NCBI RefSeq assembly: GCF_900113525.1
Contig: NZ_FOPP01000005.1
Coordinates: 124,001 to 188,000 of the forward strand
Source: Pedobacter insulae
Lineage (GTDB): Bacteria; Bacteroidota; Bacteroidia; Sphingobacteriales; Sphingobacteriaceae
DNA length: 64,000 nucleotides
Direction: 5' to 3'
A program made the position numbers and the translations under genes. Below are positions 1 to 8,516 of this stretch, in pieces (positions within the stretch are counted from its first letter, which is position 1; each line of letters starts with the position of its first letter). Under the pieces are notes generated by a model. The model made no database searches, was not told the DNA's origin, and saw nothing but the letters and a program-made list of their open reading frames with translations.

Positions 1-1073
1 AAACAATGAATCAACAACATTATAGCTTAAATAAACAGGACCAAACAGCAACGCGACTTACAAACGCTCCCTTAATAATGAATACTTTTGCAAAGAGTTA
101 CATCATTGATCTATCATGTAATGCGGCACTTTCAAGTTCTAAAATCAAGGCTGCTATTGTAAATATTGGTGGTGATTTAGTGATAAAGGGAGATGTAAAC
201 GAGATTGTGAAGGTAACCAATCCTTTAGCAAATGCTGAAAATGATGCTCCGCTCGATCAGCTTTTAATTCAGCACAAAGCCATCGCTACTAGTGGAAATT
301 ACCGCAGAGGTGAACAAATAGGAAGGCATTGGTATTCGCATATTGTTGATCCCCGTACTGCAAGACCAGTTGATGGCGTGATTAGTGCTACCGTAGTTGC
401 AGCAAATGCTACCGATGCAGGGGCACTGGCAACGGCATTTAACGTGCTATCATTAGCCGAAAGTAAAGCTTTAGCCGAAACGATTGAGGGTGCTGAATAT
501 TTAATCATAACGACTTCAGGTAAAAGAGTAGAAAGCAAGGGCTGGTCAACCTTAGTTGATCCGGCGAGCAAGCAGGCCAAAACTGTTGCGAATACGGAAT
601 ATAGTGGCGCAGAAAAACTCTGGGATCCTAAATACGAGTTAAGCATTACATTCGAATTAAATGTAATTGCAGGAAATACACACAGGCCTTTTGCAGCTAT
701 CTGGGTAGAAAACGAGGATAGAAAATCGGTGCGTAACCTTGCCCTGTGGTATAATAAAACAAAATGGGTTCCGGATCTTAGAAATTGGTACAGAATTAAC
801 GGCGAGGTTTTTAAGGCTGATAAAGCCAATTATGCGTCGGTAACAGGAGCAACCCGTTCACCAGGCAAATACACCATCAAATGGGATGGGAAAGATGACA
901 AAGGAAATTTAGTGCCACAAGGCAAATACACTATCATGATAGAAAGCTCCAAAGAGCATGGAACAGATGAAATTATTCGTCAGCCATTAGAGTTAAGAAA
1001 AGCCGCAAAAAAAGTGACTATTGCCGGGAATGTTGAAATTTCAAACGTAACTTTTGACTTCCGTAAAAAATAA
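1..1073 (+). CDS. FAD:protein FMN transferase (ApbE) C-terminal part fused to DUF2271, 5'-truncated by window edge
   Basis: The reading frame is open to the first base, so the ATG at 6 is probably internal and the real start lies upstream. Residues 1 to about 195, counted from that ATG, match the second half of ApbE. The visible marks are a VNIGGDL segment, HIVDPRTARPVDG (family HxxDPxTG) and DAGALATAFNVL with the Mg-binding Asp. ApbE attaches FMN to Thr/Ser of extracytoplasmic proteins. Residues from about 205 to 355 match DUF2271, including WDGKDDKGNLVPQGKY. This domain holds SVTGAT (bases 837-854), which resembles the D-x-x-S/T-G-A-T flavinylation site, but Ala replaces the usual Asp. The next gene, a PepSY-type membrane protein, overlaps the 3' end by 20 bases, suggesting one redox module. 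Assignment of both domains is firm; the modified substrate is inference. Confidence 0.85.
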   Translation, partial: TMNQQHYSLNKQDQTATRLTNAPLIMNTFAKSYIIDLSCNAALSSSKIKAAIVNIGGDLVIKGDVNEIVKVTNPLANAENDAPLDQLLIQHKAIATSGNYRRGEQIGRHWYSHIVDPRTARPVDGVISATVVAANATDAGALATAFNVLSLAESKALAETIEGAEYLIITTSGKRVESKGWSTLVDPASKQAKTVANTEYSGAEKLWDPKYELSITFELNVIAGNTHRPFAAIWVENEDRKSVRNLALWYNKTKWVPDLRNWYRINGEVFKADKANYASVTGATRSPGKYTIKWDGKDDKGNLVPQGKYTIMIESSKEHGTDEIIRQPLELRKAAKKVTIAGNVEISNVTFDFRKK

Positions 1074-1695
1074 CCCCAAGAAGGCCCTTTCTAAAGCAAA
1101 AAGCCCCAAAAAAGAGGTAGCTAAGCTTTCGCGTTGGCTACATATTTACCTTTCCATGGTAAGTTTCGCCATTGTGCTGTTCTTCTCTGTAACGGGTTTA
1201 ACTTTAAACCACCCTTCTTGGTTTGGCGGTGATAAACAGGTTATTGTTAAGAATAAGGGGTTATTAAATGTCGGCTGGGTAAACAACCCCGATACCAATA
1301 AGATTGCGAAGCTTGAGATCGTCGAGTTTTTACGTAAGAACTATCAGGTAAAAGGCGCCGTGAGCGAAATAAGAATTGATGATTATGAGGTGAGTGTTTC
1401 CTTAAAAGGGCCAGCCTATTCGTGTGATGCATTTATAAACCGGGAAACCGGTAGCTACGAAGTTTCAGAGGTCAAAATGGGGGTAATGGCTGTGATGAAT
1501 GACTTACACAAGGGTAGAGATTCTGGTAAGGGATGGGGGTGGATCATTGATATATCAGCCGTATTTTTAATCTTGGTTTCCTTAAGCGGACTAATCTTAT
1601 TATGCTTTATTAAGAAAAAACGTGTGGCAGGTTTTATTACCGGAGTTATTGGCCTATTGCTCTGCTATTTAATCTATGTAATATTTGTGCCCTAA
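1054..1695 (+). CDS. PepSY-associated transmembrane protein
   Basis: This is a 213-residue inner-membrane protein. After a Lys-rich N-terminus comes a first membrane helix (about 31-51) with RWLHIYLSM and a following LNHPSWF. A periplasmic segment of about 100 residues then leads to DLHKGRDSGKGWGW, a second helix and a third. The conserved His residues are those expected of PepSY_TM proteins, which often sit beside ApbE and DUF2271 proteins and are thought to pass electrons across the membrane. The start is TTG at 1054, inside the end of the preceding gene. The next in-frame ATG would remove most of the first helix, so TTG with translational coupling is preferred. The electron-transfer role is inferred from family and neighbour. 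Confidence 0.75.
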   Translation: MTSVKNNPKKALSKAKSPKKEVAKLSRWLHIYLSMVSFAIVLFFSVTGLTLNHPSWFGGDKQVIVKNKGLLNVGWVNNPDTNKIAKLEIVEFLRKNYQVKGAVSEIRIDDYEVSVSLKGPAYSCDAFINRETGSYEVSEVKMGVMAVMNDLHKGRDSGKGWGWIIDISAVFLILVSLSGLILLCFIKKKRVAGFITGVIGLLLCYLIYVIFVP

Positions 1696-1758
1696 GATTG
1701 GATTAAGATAATTTATGGAAACCGAGACAAAATACCATCTACAAATAAAACTCGGCTT

Positions 1759-4700
1759 ATGAAATTTACGCTACACTTATTTCCCTTCTTAATCTGTCTC
1801 ACACTGTTTAACGCTACTGCATTTGGCCAGAAATATACTATAGACGATTTTTATAAAGTCGATTCACTCGCAAATCAGGCCCAGCCGAAAGACGCACTTG
1901 CGATCATCGATAAAATGACTGTACAAGCCAGAGCCGAGGGTAATTCGTCAATGCTGATTAAATCCGTTATTTACAAAATGTTGTTCCAGCAATACCTGGA
2001 AGAGAATGCGTTTGATAAAATCTTAATTGACTTAAGAAAGGATATCAGTTTGGCAAAACAACCAGAGAAAAGCATTTTACAGTCCCTGCTGGCAGAAACC
2101 TATTGGAGGTTTTACCAGGCAAACCAGTGGAGAATCTCTCAGCGAACAAACGTAAACGCAAATATTGGCGACGATATCAATACTTGGTCGCTCCCAAAAC
2201 TGACAGAGGAGATTACCAAAACTTTTTTAAGCTCTTTACAAGAAATTACGCTTTTGCAAAATACAAAAGTTGATGTGCTAGATAAGGTTTTAACGGGCGA
2301 TAAATATAATAGGTCTTTCAGGCCCACATTATATGACTTACTGGCACATAGGGCATTAGATGTTTTCAGTAATACACAAATTGACATCACTCAAGCAAAT
2401 AAAAGCGATAGCACTTCATTTTATAGTGAAGCGTTACAAATTTTCAAGAGCCTCCTGATATTTCACCACAATCGTCAAAACCAGGCGGCGCTTGCCGATG
2501 TTGAATTGAAGAGATTAAAGTTTATTTGGCTTAGAGATAATAATTACGAATTGTACACTGACGCTTTAAAAAATTTAGCGGAAAAAAGTCTACATACAGA
2601 AGTTTATGCAGATGTTTTATATGAGCTGGCATCGCTTTACAAGAACCATCAGGCTGCAGTTGGCATTTCTACACAAAATCTTGTTAAAGCGGTTGAAATG
2701 GGCAATAAAGCCATTGCTGCTTTCCCAAACAGCATTGGCGCTATTAATTCGGTAAATTTAATCAAGCAGATCAAATCAGTTGAGTTGACTACCCAAACCA
2801 AGGCTCAGCTTGAACCCCATAAAACAGCGCAACTTCATTTATCGTATAAAAACTTAGATACCATTTACTTTAAGTTATACAAAAGGCCCTTACAAGATCG
2901 AATTTATAATACCCTAAATAGCAAGAAAGAATTCTTCGGGTTTTTAGCAAAAAATGAACCTTTGAAACAATGGTTTATTATCGTTCCCAAAACTGCAGAC
3001 TACCATACTCACAGCTTGGTGGCGACGATAGATCCGCTTAATCAGGGCAATTATTTGCTCATCTCGCAAAATAGGCTGGAAAATTCTGACCAAACCTTTT
3101 TCAGCTACTCAACTTTCAATGTTAGCGCCATGATCGTTACAGACAGGTTGGTTCATAATACCACTCACGAATTTTTTGTAACCAACAGCACCAGCGGCGC
3201 CCCCATGAAAGGGGTTACTATTCGGCAGAGGAGGGCTTCTGTGAAGGCCGTGGAAAGTGCACCCATCCTTACCAATGAATTAGGATATGCCAGTACAAAC
3301 GAGATCCAGCAGATTAATTCTGCTATCGTGTCTTTGGGTAATGATTCGTTATTGATTAATATCAATAACTATAACAGAAGCTATAAGGCCGACGATGAAA
3401 AAAAAGTAATCCTATTTACTGACAGACCCATTTACCGCCCTGGGCAGACTGTTTTTTATAAAGGGCTTTATATTGGTTATCAGCATGACAAGAACTTATT
3501 GCTAACGAATGAAATAGTTGAAATTGCATTGAAAGATGTAAATGGTAAAGAAATCGAAAAAAAAGAGCTTCGTACCAACGAGTTTGGCACTTTTCAGGGT
3601 TCATTTACCATTCCCTTAGGGAAACTAAACGGCTTAATGAAACTGGAGACGCCTTATGGAGGCCTCGCGATCCAAGTAGAAGAATATAAAAGACCCACAT
3701 TTGAAGTAGTATTTGATAAGCTAACGCAACGCTACCAGTTAAATGATAGTGTAAAAGTATTTGGTAAGGCTGTGGCCTTCGCTGGTTACTCTGTGAGCGA
3801 TACTAAAGCTTCCTATAAAGTTTTTCGAAGGGCAATTTATGATTACGGGTTAAAAGACTATGATTATGCAGCCCTGTACGGAAGTATGGCATTTAATAGA
3901 CAACAGGTTTCTTTCGGCAATATGGCAACGGGAGCCGACGGCAAGTTTGAATTGAGCTTTTTTGCTGAAGCCCCAAATGAAAGGTTGAACTATAGTTTTG
4001 AAATTGAAGTTACTGTTACGGATGTAAATGGCGAAACAAGTACAAAATCTACCACCATTAATGCAGGTAAAAAAGACATCTCACTCATTGTTAACAACAG
4101 CGCTGTTTTATTTGCAAGTTCAAAGACAGACAGCATCCCTTTTTTGGTAACTAACTTAAATCACGAACCTATTAAAGCTAATCTAAAAGCCGAATGGTTT
4201 TTGCTTGAGCCTCCAACTAGGTTAACCAACAAAAGCCCTTTTTATGCAGAGAAATACACTTTAAGCAAAGAAGAATTTATCAAGACCTTCCCTACTGATG
4301 ATTACGACAGGGAATTTGATTTTGCTAAATGGCCGGTTTCAAAGAGCCAGTATCAGCAAAGTAGCACGGCCGATAAAGGACGGGGCAGGTTTACCTTCAA
4401 CCAAAAGCAATTAACACCTGGCCATTACAAAGTTATATTTAGCGCCATTAATGATTTAAGCGACACCATAGCGGTTGAGCGATTTGTGGTAGTATACGGG
4501 CCAGAGCCTTCGATTATTAAAAGCAGCTCGGAATGGATTGTACCAGAATCAAATATCATTAGCCCAGGTGAAAGCGCTGTTTTTAGACTAGCCGGTTTAT
4601 CGAAAAACAGCAGGGCCTATTACGAGCTTTATTACAAAAATAGGATTGAGGAAAGGGTATGGTTAAATCTTTCACCAAAGCAAACCGTGCTGAAAATTAA

Positions 4701-7700
4701 ACCGAAAGCTAGTTATAAGGATGGGTTTGCCCTACAGTTTACGATGGTAGAAAATGGCACAATCTATAACTCATTACAACAAGTCTACTTCGTAGATCCA
4801 GCGTCACAGCTCGACATCAAATTTCTTACCTTTAGAAATAAGCTTCAGCCCGGTGAAAAAGAAAGCTGGAAGTTACAGATTAGCAATCGCCATGGCGAAA
4901 AAGAAATGGCCGAAATGGTAGCCACTTTGTATGATGCTTCTTTAGATAACTTTAAAACAATGAGTTGGAATACTAGCCCGAGGAGCAACTACGATTATCA
5001 CAACTACACCTGGAAATTGAATGCCAACAATGTAAGTTATGGAAACTACCTTTGGTTTTTAAACACTTATAATGGGTACAGTGTAAAACCGAGAGTTTAT
5101 GAAAACCTTAACCTTTTTGGCTACAATTATTATGGCGGTTACAACCAGGCTTATCGAAACTATATCGATTATGTTCAGTTCCTCGCTAAAAGAACCCTCT
5201 CACAGGAGGCGGTCAATAAGCTAGCCACACTAGCCAAGGGAACGCTTATTTATGGAGTGGTATACGATAGTCAGGGTTATACCATTCCCGGAGCGAGGGT
5301 AAGGGTTGGAAAATTATCTTCTACCGCTACTAACTTGGGAGTGTATGCCATAGCCGCAAAGGTGGGCGATGAGTTGACCGTTTCTTTTTTGGGATATAAA
5401 CCGTTTAAAGTAAAAGTTGGGAAAAACAGAAGAATAGACGTTAGGCTTAAAAATGATGGAAGCTCGTTGAATGAGGTGGTGGTAACTAGCGCCGGAAGTA
5501 GTATACAAAGGAAGATGGAAGGGGATCCTGCAGTTCCACTAGTTTTACGGGGCAGCCGTTTAGGCGCAAACGAGTTAAAGGCCAAAGGCATCGTTGAAGA
5601 TAATACCATTTATAGCCACGCGGACATGATAAGTTATGCGCCTAACAAATCCAATATTGTTCCTCGCACTAATTTCAATGAAACTGCTTTTTTCTACCCA
5701 CAGTTAAGAACCGATGAAAATGGAGAAATAAAGATTGAATTTACCATTCCCCAATCGTTAACACGGTATAAAATGATGGGTTTTGCTCATACTAAGGATT
5801 TAAAAACAGCAACCATCAGCAATGAATTGATTACCCAAAAGGAATTAGCTATTTCTGCCAATGCGCCGCGCTTTTTCAGAGAAGGTGATACCATTTTATT
5901 CAGTGCAAAGTTGAATAATTTATCAGGCAAGAACCTAAAAGGGGAAGCAGAATTAGCACTCAAAAATGCCTTAACAGGAAGATCTATTCAGCTATTGGCA
6001 AAAGGGGATAGGTTAAACCAAGATTTCACCTTAGCTAATGAAGGAAATACGGTACTGAAGTGGAACTTAATTATTCCGTCGGGAGTAAGTGCCATTACCT
6101 ATACGGTTGTGGCAAACGCTGGCAAGTTTAGCGATGGCGAGGAAATGACCATTCCCGTTTTGCCAAATTCGATGTTGGTTACCGAAAGCATGCCCATCAA
6201 CGTTCGTGGGAATGCCAGCAAAACGTTTAACATGGAGAAGCTGATTACTTCGGGATCTTCTAAAACAATTAGAAATCAGGCACTCACATTTGAATTTACC
6301 GCAAATCCAATTTGGTACGCTATCCAGGCACTTCCCTACCTTATGGAATATCCTTATGAATGTGCTGAACAAACATTTAGTCGTTTTTATGCCAATAGTT
6401 TCGCAGCTGGAATTATCAATAGTTCCCCAAGAATCAAGGAAATCTTCCATCAATGGCAGCAAACTCAAAGTGGCGAAGCCTTGCTCTCGAACTTGGAGAA
6501 AAACCCAGAATTAAAATCAATTTTATTGGAAGAGACACCTTGGGTTAGACAAGTGGCTAGTGAAACCGAACGCAAAAAAAGATTAGCAACCTTATTCGAT
6601 TTAAACCGGATGACTTATGAGCTAAAAAGCAATCTGGAAAAATTAGAGAAAATGCAATATAGCGATGGCTCTTTCCCTTGGTTTACGGGTATGCAAGGCA
6701 ACCGTTACATTACCCAGCACATTGTTTTGGGTATTGGGCAGCTTAAAAAGCTAAAGCTAATTGACGACAAAGTATATCCCGCATTAACTACCATCCTCAA
6801 TAAGGCCATTATCTATTTGGATAAGGAGTTGGTAAAAGATTACAATGGGGAAATTGCAGGCAGACAATTCGGATATATGCCTTTACATTATTTATATGCC
6901 AGAAGTTACACCAATCAGCTCAACAACGATCCAGCATTTGTAAAGGCAAAAGATTTTTATTTAAAGAAGCTGGCAGCAAACTGGAAAACATTTGATAGCT
7001 ACCAATTAGGGCAAACCGCCTTAGTTTTATACAGGAGCGGGAATAAAGTCGAGCCCTTAAAAATCATGACTCTGCTAAAGCAAACAGCTCAGCAAAGCGA
7101 TGAAATGGGGATGTTTTGGGCAAAAAACACCAGCGGTTGGTGGTGGTACCAAAGTCCAATCGAAACACAGTCGTTGTTAATTGAAGCATTTGATGAGGTT
7201 GCGGGAGATGTAAATGCTGTTGAGGAAATGAAAATCTGGTTATTGAAGCATAAACAGACCAACGATTGGAAAACGACCAAGGCAACTGCGGCGGCTTGTT
7301 ATGCCCTGTTAATGAAAGGTTATGATTCACTTAGCGATTCGATCGAGCCAGTAGTTTTAATCGGCGGCAAAACCATTGCCGACTTAGGATTTGCCAATGC
7401 GCCAAAAGAAGCGGGAACGGGTTATCAAAAAATTGCTATTGCCGGTGCGGATGTTAGTCCGGAAATGGGAAAAGTAGCGGTAAAGAACAATAACAAATCC
7501 ATTGCATGGGGAGCATTATATTGGCAGTACTTTGAGCAATTGGATAAAATTACGCCGGCCAATGCGGGTGTTAAGATCAAGAAGCAGTTGTTTATTCAAA
7601 ATTCCAGCATAAAGGGCAATATCCTTAACCCTTTAACTTCAAACAAGGTGCTTAGTCCGGGTGACCTGGTAAAGGTTCGCATTGAAATCTATAACGATAG

Positions 7701-7986
7701 AGATATGGAATATGTGCATTTGAAAGACATGCGGTCGGCGGGTTTTGAACCTGTGAATGCGATTTCCAGGTACAAATATCAAGATGGTTTGGGCTACTAC
7801 GAAAGCACCAAGGATGCGAGTACGAATTTCTTTATGGGTTACATGCGTAAAGGAACGTATGTCTTTGAATATGAGCTAAGGGTAACCCATGCGGGTAATT
7901 TTAGCAATGGGATAACCACTTTACAATGCATGTATGCTCCGGAGTTTACCACGCATAGCGAAGGCACAAGGGTTTCGGTTAGGTAA
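1759..7986 (+). CDS. alpha-2-macroglobulin family protein with embedded carboxypeptidase-regulatory-like domain
   Basis: This is a 2075-residue secreted protein with a signal peptide ending near TAFGQ. An MG2-type segment (DRPIYRPGQTVFYKG from residue 555) and the A2M segment TRYKMMGFAHTKDLKTA (from about 1335) are clear. The thioester signature CAEQ is intact at 1535-1538, so covalent trapping of attacking proteases is possible. An alpha-alpha toroid region follows. Between the MG repeats and the A2M domain lies an inserted carboxypeptidase-regulatory-like beta domain (about 1161-1236) ending in LNEVVVT (1237-1243), the signature that normally leads into SusC-type TonB plugs. The length is near the upper end for bacterial A2M. 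No pbpC-like partner is adjacent, unlike the enterobacterial arrangement. The 3' end overlaps the convergent ybeY by eight bases. The family call is sure; the role in envelope protection is inferred. Confidence 0.9.
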   Translation: MKFTLHLFPFLICLTLFNATAFGQKYTIDDFYKVDSLANQAQPKDALAIIDKMTVQARAEGNSSMLIKSVIYKMLFQQYLEENAFDKILIDLRKDISLAKQPEKSILQSLLAETYWRFYQANQWRISQRTNVNANIGDDINTWSLPKLTEEITKTFLSSLQEITLLQNTKVDVLDKVLTGDKYNRSFRPTLYDLLAHRALDVFSNTQIDITQANKSDSTSFYSEALQIFKSLLIFHHNRQNQAALADVELKRLKFIWLRDNNYELYTDALKNLAEKSLHTEVYADVLYELASLYKNHQAAVGISTQNLVKAVEMGNKAIAAFPNSIGAINSVNLIKQIKSVELTTQTKAQLEPHKTAQLHLSYKNLDTIYFKLYKRPLQDRIYNTLNSKKEFFGFLAKNEPLKQWFIIVPKTADYHTHSLVATIDPLNQGNYLLISQNRLENSDQTFFSYSTFNVSAMIVTDRLVHNTTHEFFVTNSTSGAPMKGVTIRQRRASVKAVESAPILTNELGYASTNEIQQINSAIVSLGNDSLLININNYNRSYKADDEKKVILFTDRPIYRPGQTVFYKGLYIGYQHDKNLLLTNEIVEIALKDVNGKEIEKKELRTNEFGTFQGSFTIPLGKLNGLMKLETPYGGLAIQVEEYKRPTFEVVFDKLTQRYQLNDSVKVFGKAVAFAGYSVSDTKASYKVFRRAIYDYGLKDYDYAALYGSMAFNRQQVSFGNMATGADGKFELSFFAEAPNERLNYSFEIEVTVTDVNGETSTKSTTINAGKKDISLIVNNSAVLFASSKTDSIPFLVTNLNHEPIKANLKAEWFLLEPPTRLTNKSPFYAEKYTLSKEEFIKTFPTDDYDREFDFAKWPVSKSQYQQSSTADKGRGRFTFNQKQLTPGHYKVIFSAINDLSDTIAVERFVVVYGPEPSIIKSSSEWIVPESNIISPGESAVFRLAGLSKNSRAYYELYYKNRIEERVWLNLSPKQTVLKIKPKASYKDGFALQFTMVENGTIYNSLQQVYFVDPASQLDIKFLTFRNKLQPGEKESWKLQISNRHGEKEMAEMVATLYDASLDNFKTMSWNTSPRSNYDYHNYTWKLNANNVSYGNYLWFLNTYNGYSVKPRVYENLNLFGYNYYGGYNQAYRNYIDYVQFLAKRTLSQEAVNKLATLAKGTLIYGVVYDSQGYTIPGARVRVGKLSSTATNLGVYAIAAKVGDELTVSFLGYKPFKVKVGKNRRIDVRLKNDGSSLNEVVVTSAGSSIQRKMEGDPAVPLVLRGSRLGANELKAKGIVEDNTIYSHADMISYAPNKSNIVPRTNFNETAFFYPQLRTDENGEIKIEFTIPQSLTRYKMMGFAHTKDLKTATISNELITQKELAISANAPRFFREGDTILFSAKLNNLSGKNLKGEAELALKNALTGRSIQLLAKGDRLNQDFTLANEGNTVLKWNLIIPSGVSAITYTVVANAGKFSDGEEMTIPVLPNSMLVTESMPINVRGNASKTFNMEKLITSGSSKTIRNQALTFEFTANPIWYAIQALPYLMEYPYECAEQTFSRFYANSFAAGIINSSPRIKEIFHQWQQTQSGEALLSNLEKNPELKSILLEETPWVRQVASETERKKRLATLFDLNRMTYELKSNLEKLEKMQYSDGSFPWFTGMQGNRYITQHIVLGIGQLKKLKLIDDKVYPALTTILNKAIIYLDKELVKDYNGEIAGRQFGYMPLHYLYARSYTNQLNNDPAFVKAKDFYLKKLAANWKTFDSYQLGQTALVLYRSGNKVEPLKIMTLLKQTAQQSDEMGMFWAKNTSGWWWYQSPIETQSLLIEAFDEVAGDVNAVEEMKIWLLKHKQTNDWKTTKATAAACYALLMKGYDSLSDSIEPVVLIGGKTIADLGFANAPKEAGTGYQKIAIAGADVSPEMGKVAVKNNNKSIAWGALYWQYFEQLDKITPANAGVKIKKQLFIQNSSIKGNILNPLTSNKVLSPGDLVKVRIEIYNDRDMEYVHLKDMRSAGFEPVNAISRYKYQDGLGYYESTKDASTNFFMGYMRKGTYVFEYELRVTHAGNFSNGITTLQCMYAPEFTTHSEGTRVSVR

Positions 7987-8407
7987 GGCTTATGCTTGCC
8001 AGGTAATAATCCTCTTTAGCCGTCATCAGTGTTTTGGCGGCTTTTGTTTTGTCTTTATAGCCCAATAAATGTAAAGTGCCATGAATCATTACCCGGCAAA
8101 GCTCCTCTAGGGTATCGGCTCCAAATTGCTGGGCGTTTTCTTTAATCCTGTCAACGCTGATAAATATATCGCCTACAATCGTTTTAGGCGCCTCTGCGTT
8201 ATCGAAAGTAATTACGTCAGTATAATCGTCGTGTTGAAGATAATCTTGGTTTATACGCAATAAATATTCGTCTGAGCATAAAATGAAGTTTAACTCCGTT
8301 AGTTGATAGCCTTCTTCGGCAATTGTTGAGGCAATCCACGACCTGATTCTGGTCTTGTGCTTTAAGGTATGCGTGATGTCTTCTGTGAAAAAATTGATTT
8401 TTGGCAT
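7979..8407 (-). CDS. ybeY: endoribonuclease YbeY (rRNA maturation factor)
   Basis: This is a small metal-dependent RNase used in 16S rRNA 3'-end maturation and ribosome quality control. The signature HGTLHLLGYKD lies near the C-terminus. The first two His ligands are kept, while the third ligand position of the classical H-G-x-L-H-L-x-G-Y-D-H motif is Asp. I start the protein at the ATG at 8407 (MPKINFF). A longer in-frame ATG at 8428 lies inside the inverted repeat and adds non-conserved residues. The gene follows the DUF4175 gene on the same strand, separated by the repeat element. A predicted terminator for the convergent alpha-2-macroglobulin gene is embedded in its last codons. Confidence 0.92.
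   Translation of the reverse strand: MPKINFFTEDITHTLKHKTRIRSWIASTIAEEGYQLTELNFILCSDEYLLRINQDYLQHDDYTDVITFDNAEAPKTIVGDIFISVDRIKENAQQFGADTLEELCRVMIHGTLHLLGYKDKTKAAKTLMTAKEDYYLASISLT
8018..8050 (+). terminator. intrinsic terminator for the alpha-2-macroglobulin gene, inside ybeY
   Basis: AGCCGTCA (8018-8025) pairs with TGGCGGCT (8035-8042) with one G-T wobble and a nine-base loop. It is followed by TTTGTTTT and more T on the plus strand. It sits 32 bases past the stop of the plus-strand gene at 7986 and inside the coding sequence of the opposite-strand ybeY. Confidence 0.55.
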
Positions 8408-8422
8408 GTTTTTTAGCTCATG

Positions 8423-8515
8423 CGTCATTGCGAGGCACGAAGCAATCTCCTTTTGGTAGTGTTGTGCTTTGAGATTGCTTCGTGCTTTGAGATTGCTTCG
8501 TGCCTCGCAATGACG
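8423..8515. repeat. inverted-repeat element, copy 1 (27-bp arms, with internal 18-bp tandem)
   Basis: The left arm 8423-8449 begins CGTCATTGCGAGGCACGAAG, and the right arm 8489-8515 is its exact reverse complement. The spacer 8450-8488 contains an extra partial right arm. As a result GTGCTTTGAGATTGCTTC is tandemly repeated at 8464-8481 and 8482-8499. The element fills the gap between the DUF4175 stop codon (8517) and ybeY. The same arm occurs at 55840-55900 and, rearranged, at 23690-23731. Confidence 0.9.
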
Positions 8516-8516
8516 A

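Noticed and set aside
6-8. ATG at base 6 as the true start of the ApbE-DUF2271 protein
   Set aside because: The frame is open to the window edge and the N-terminal half of ApbE, with any signal peptide, is missing. The gene is cut by the window.
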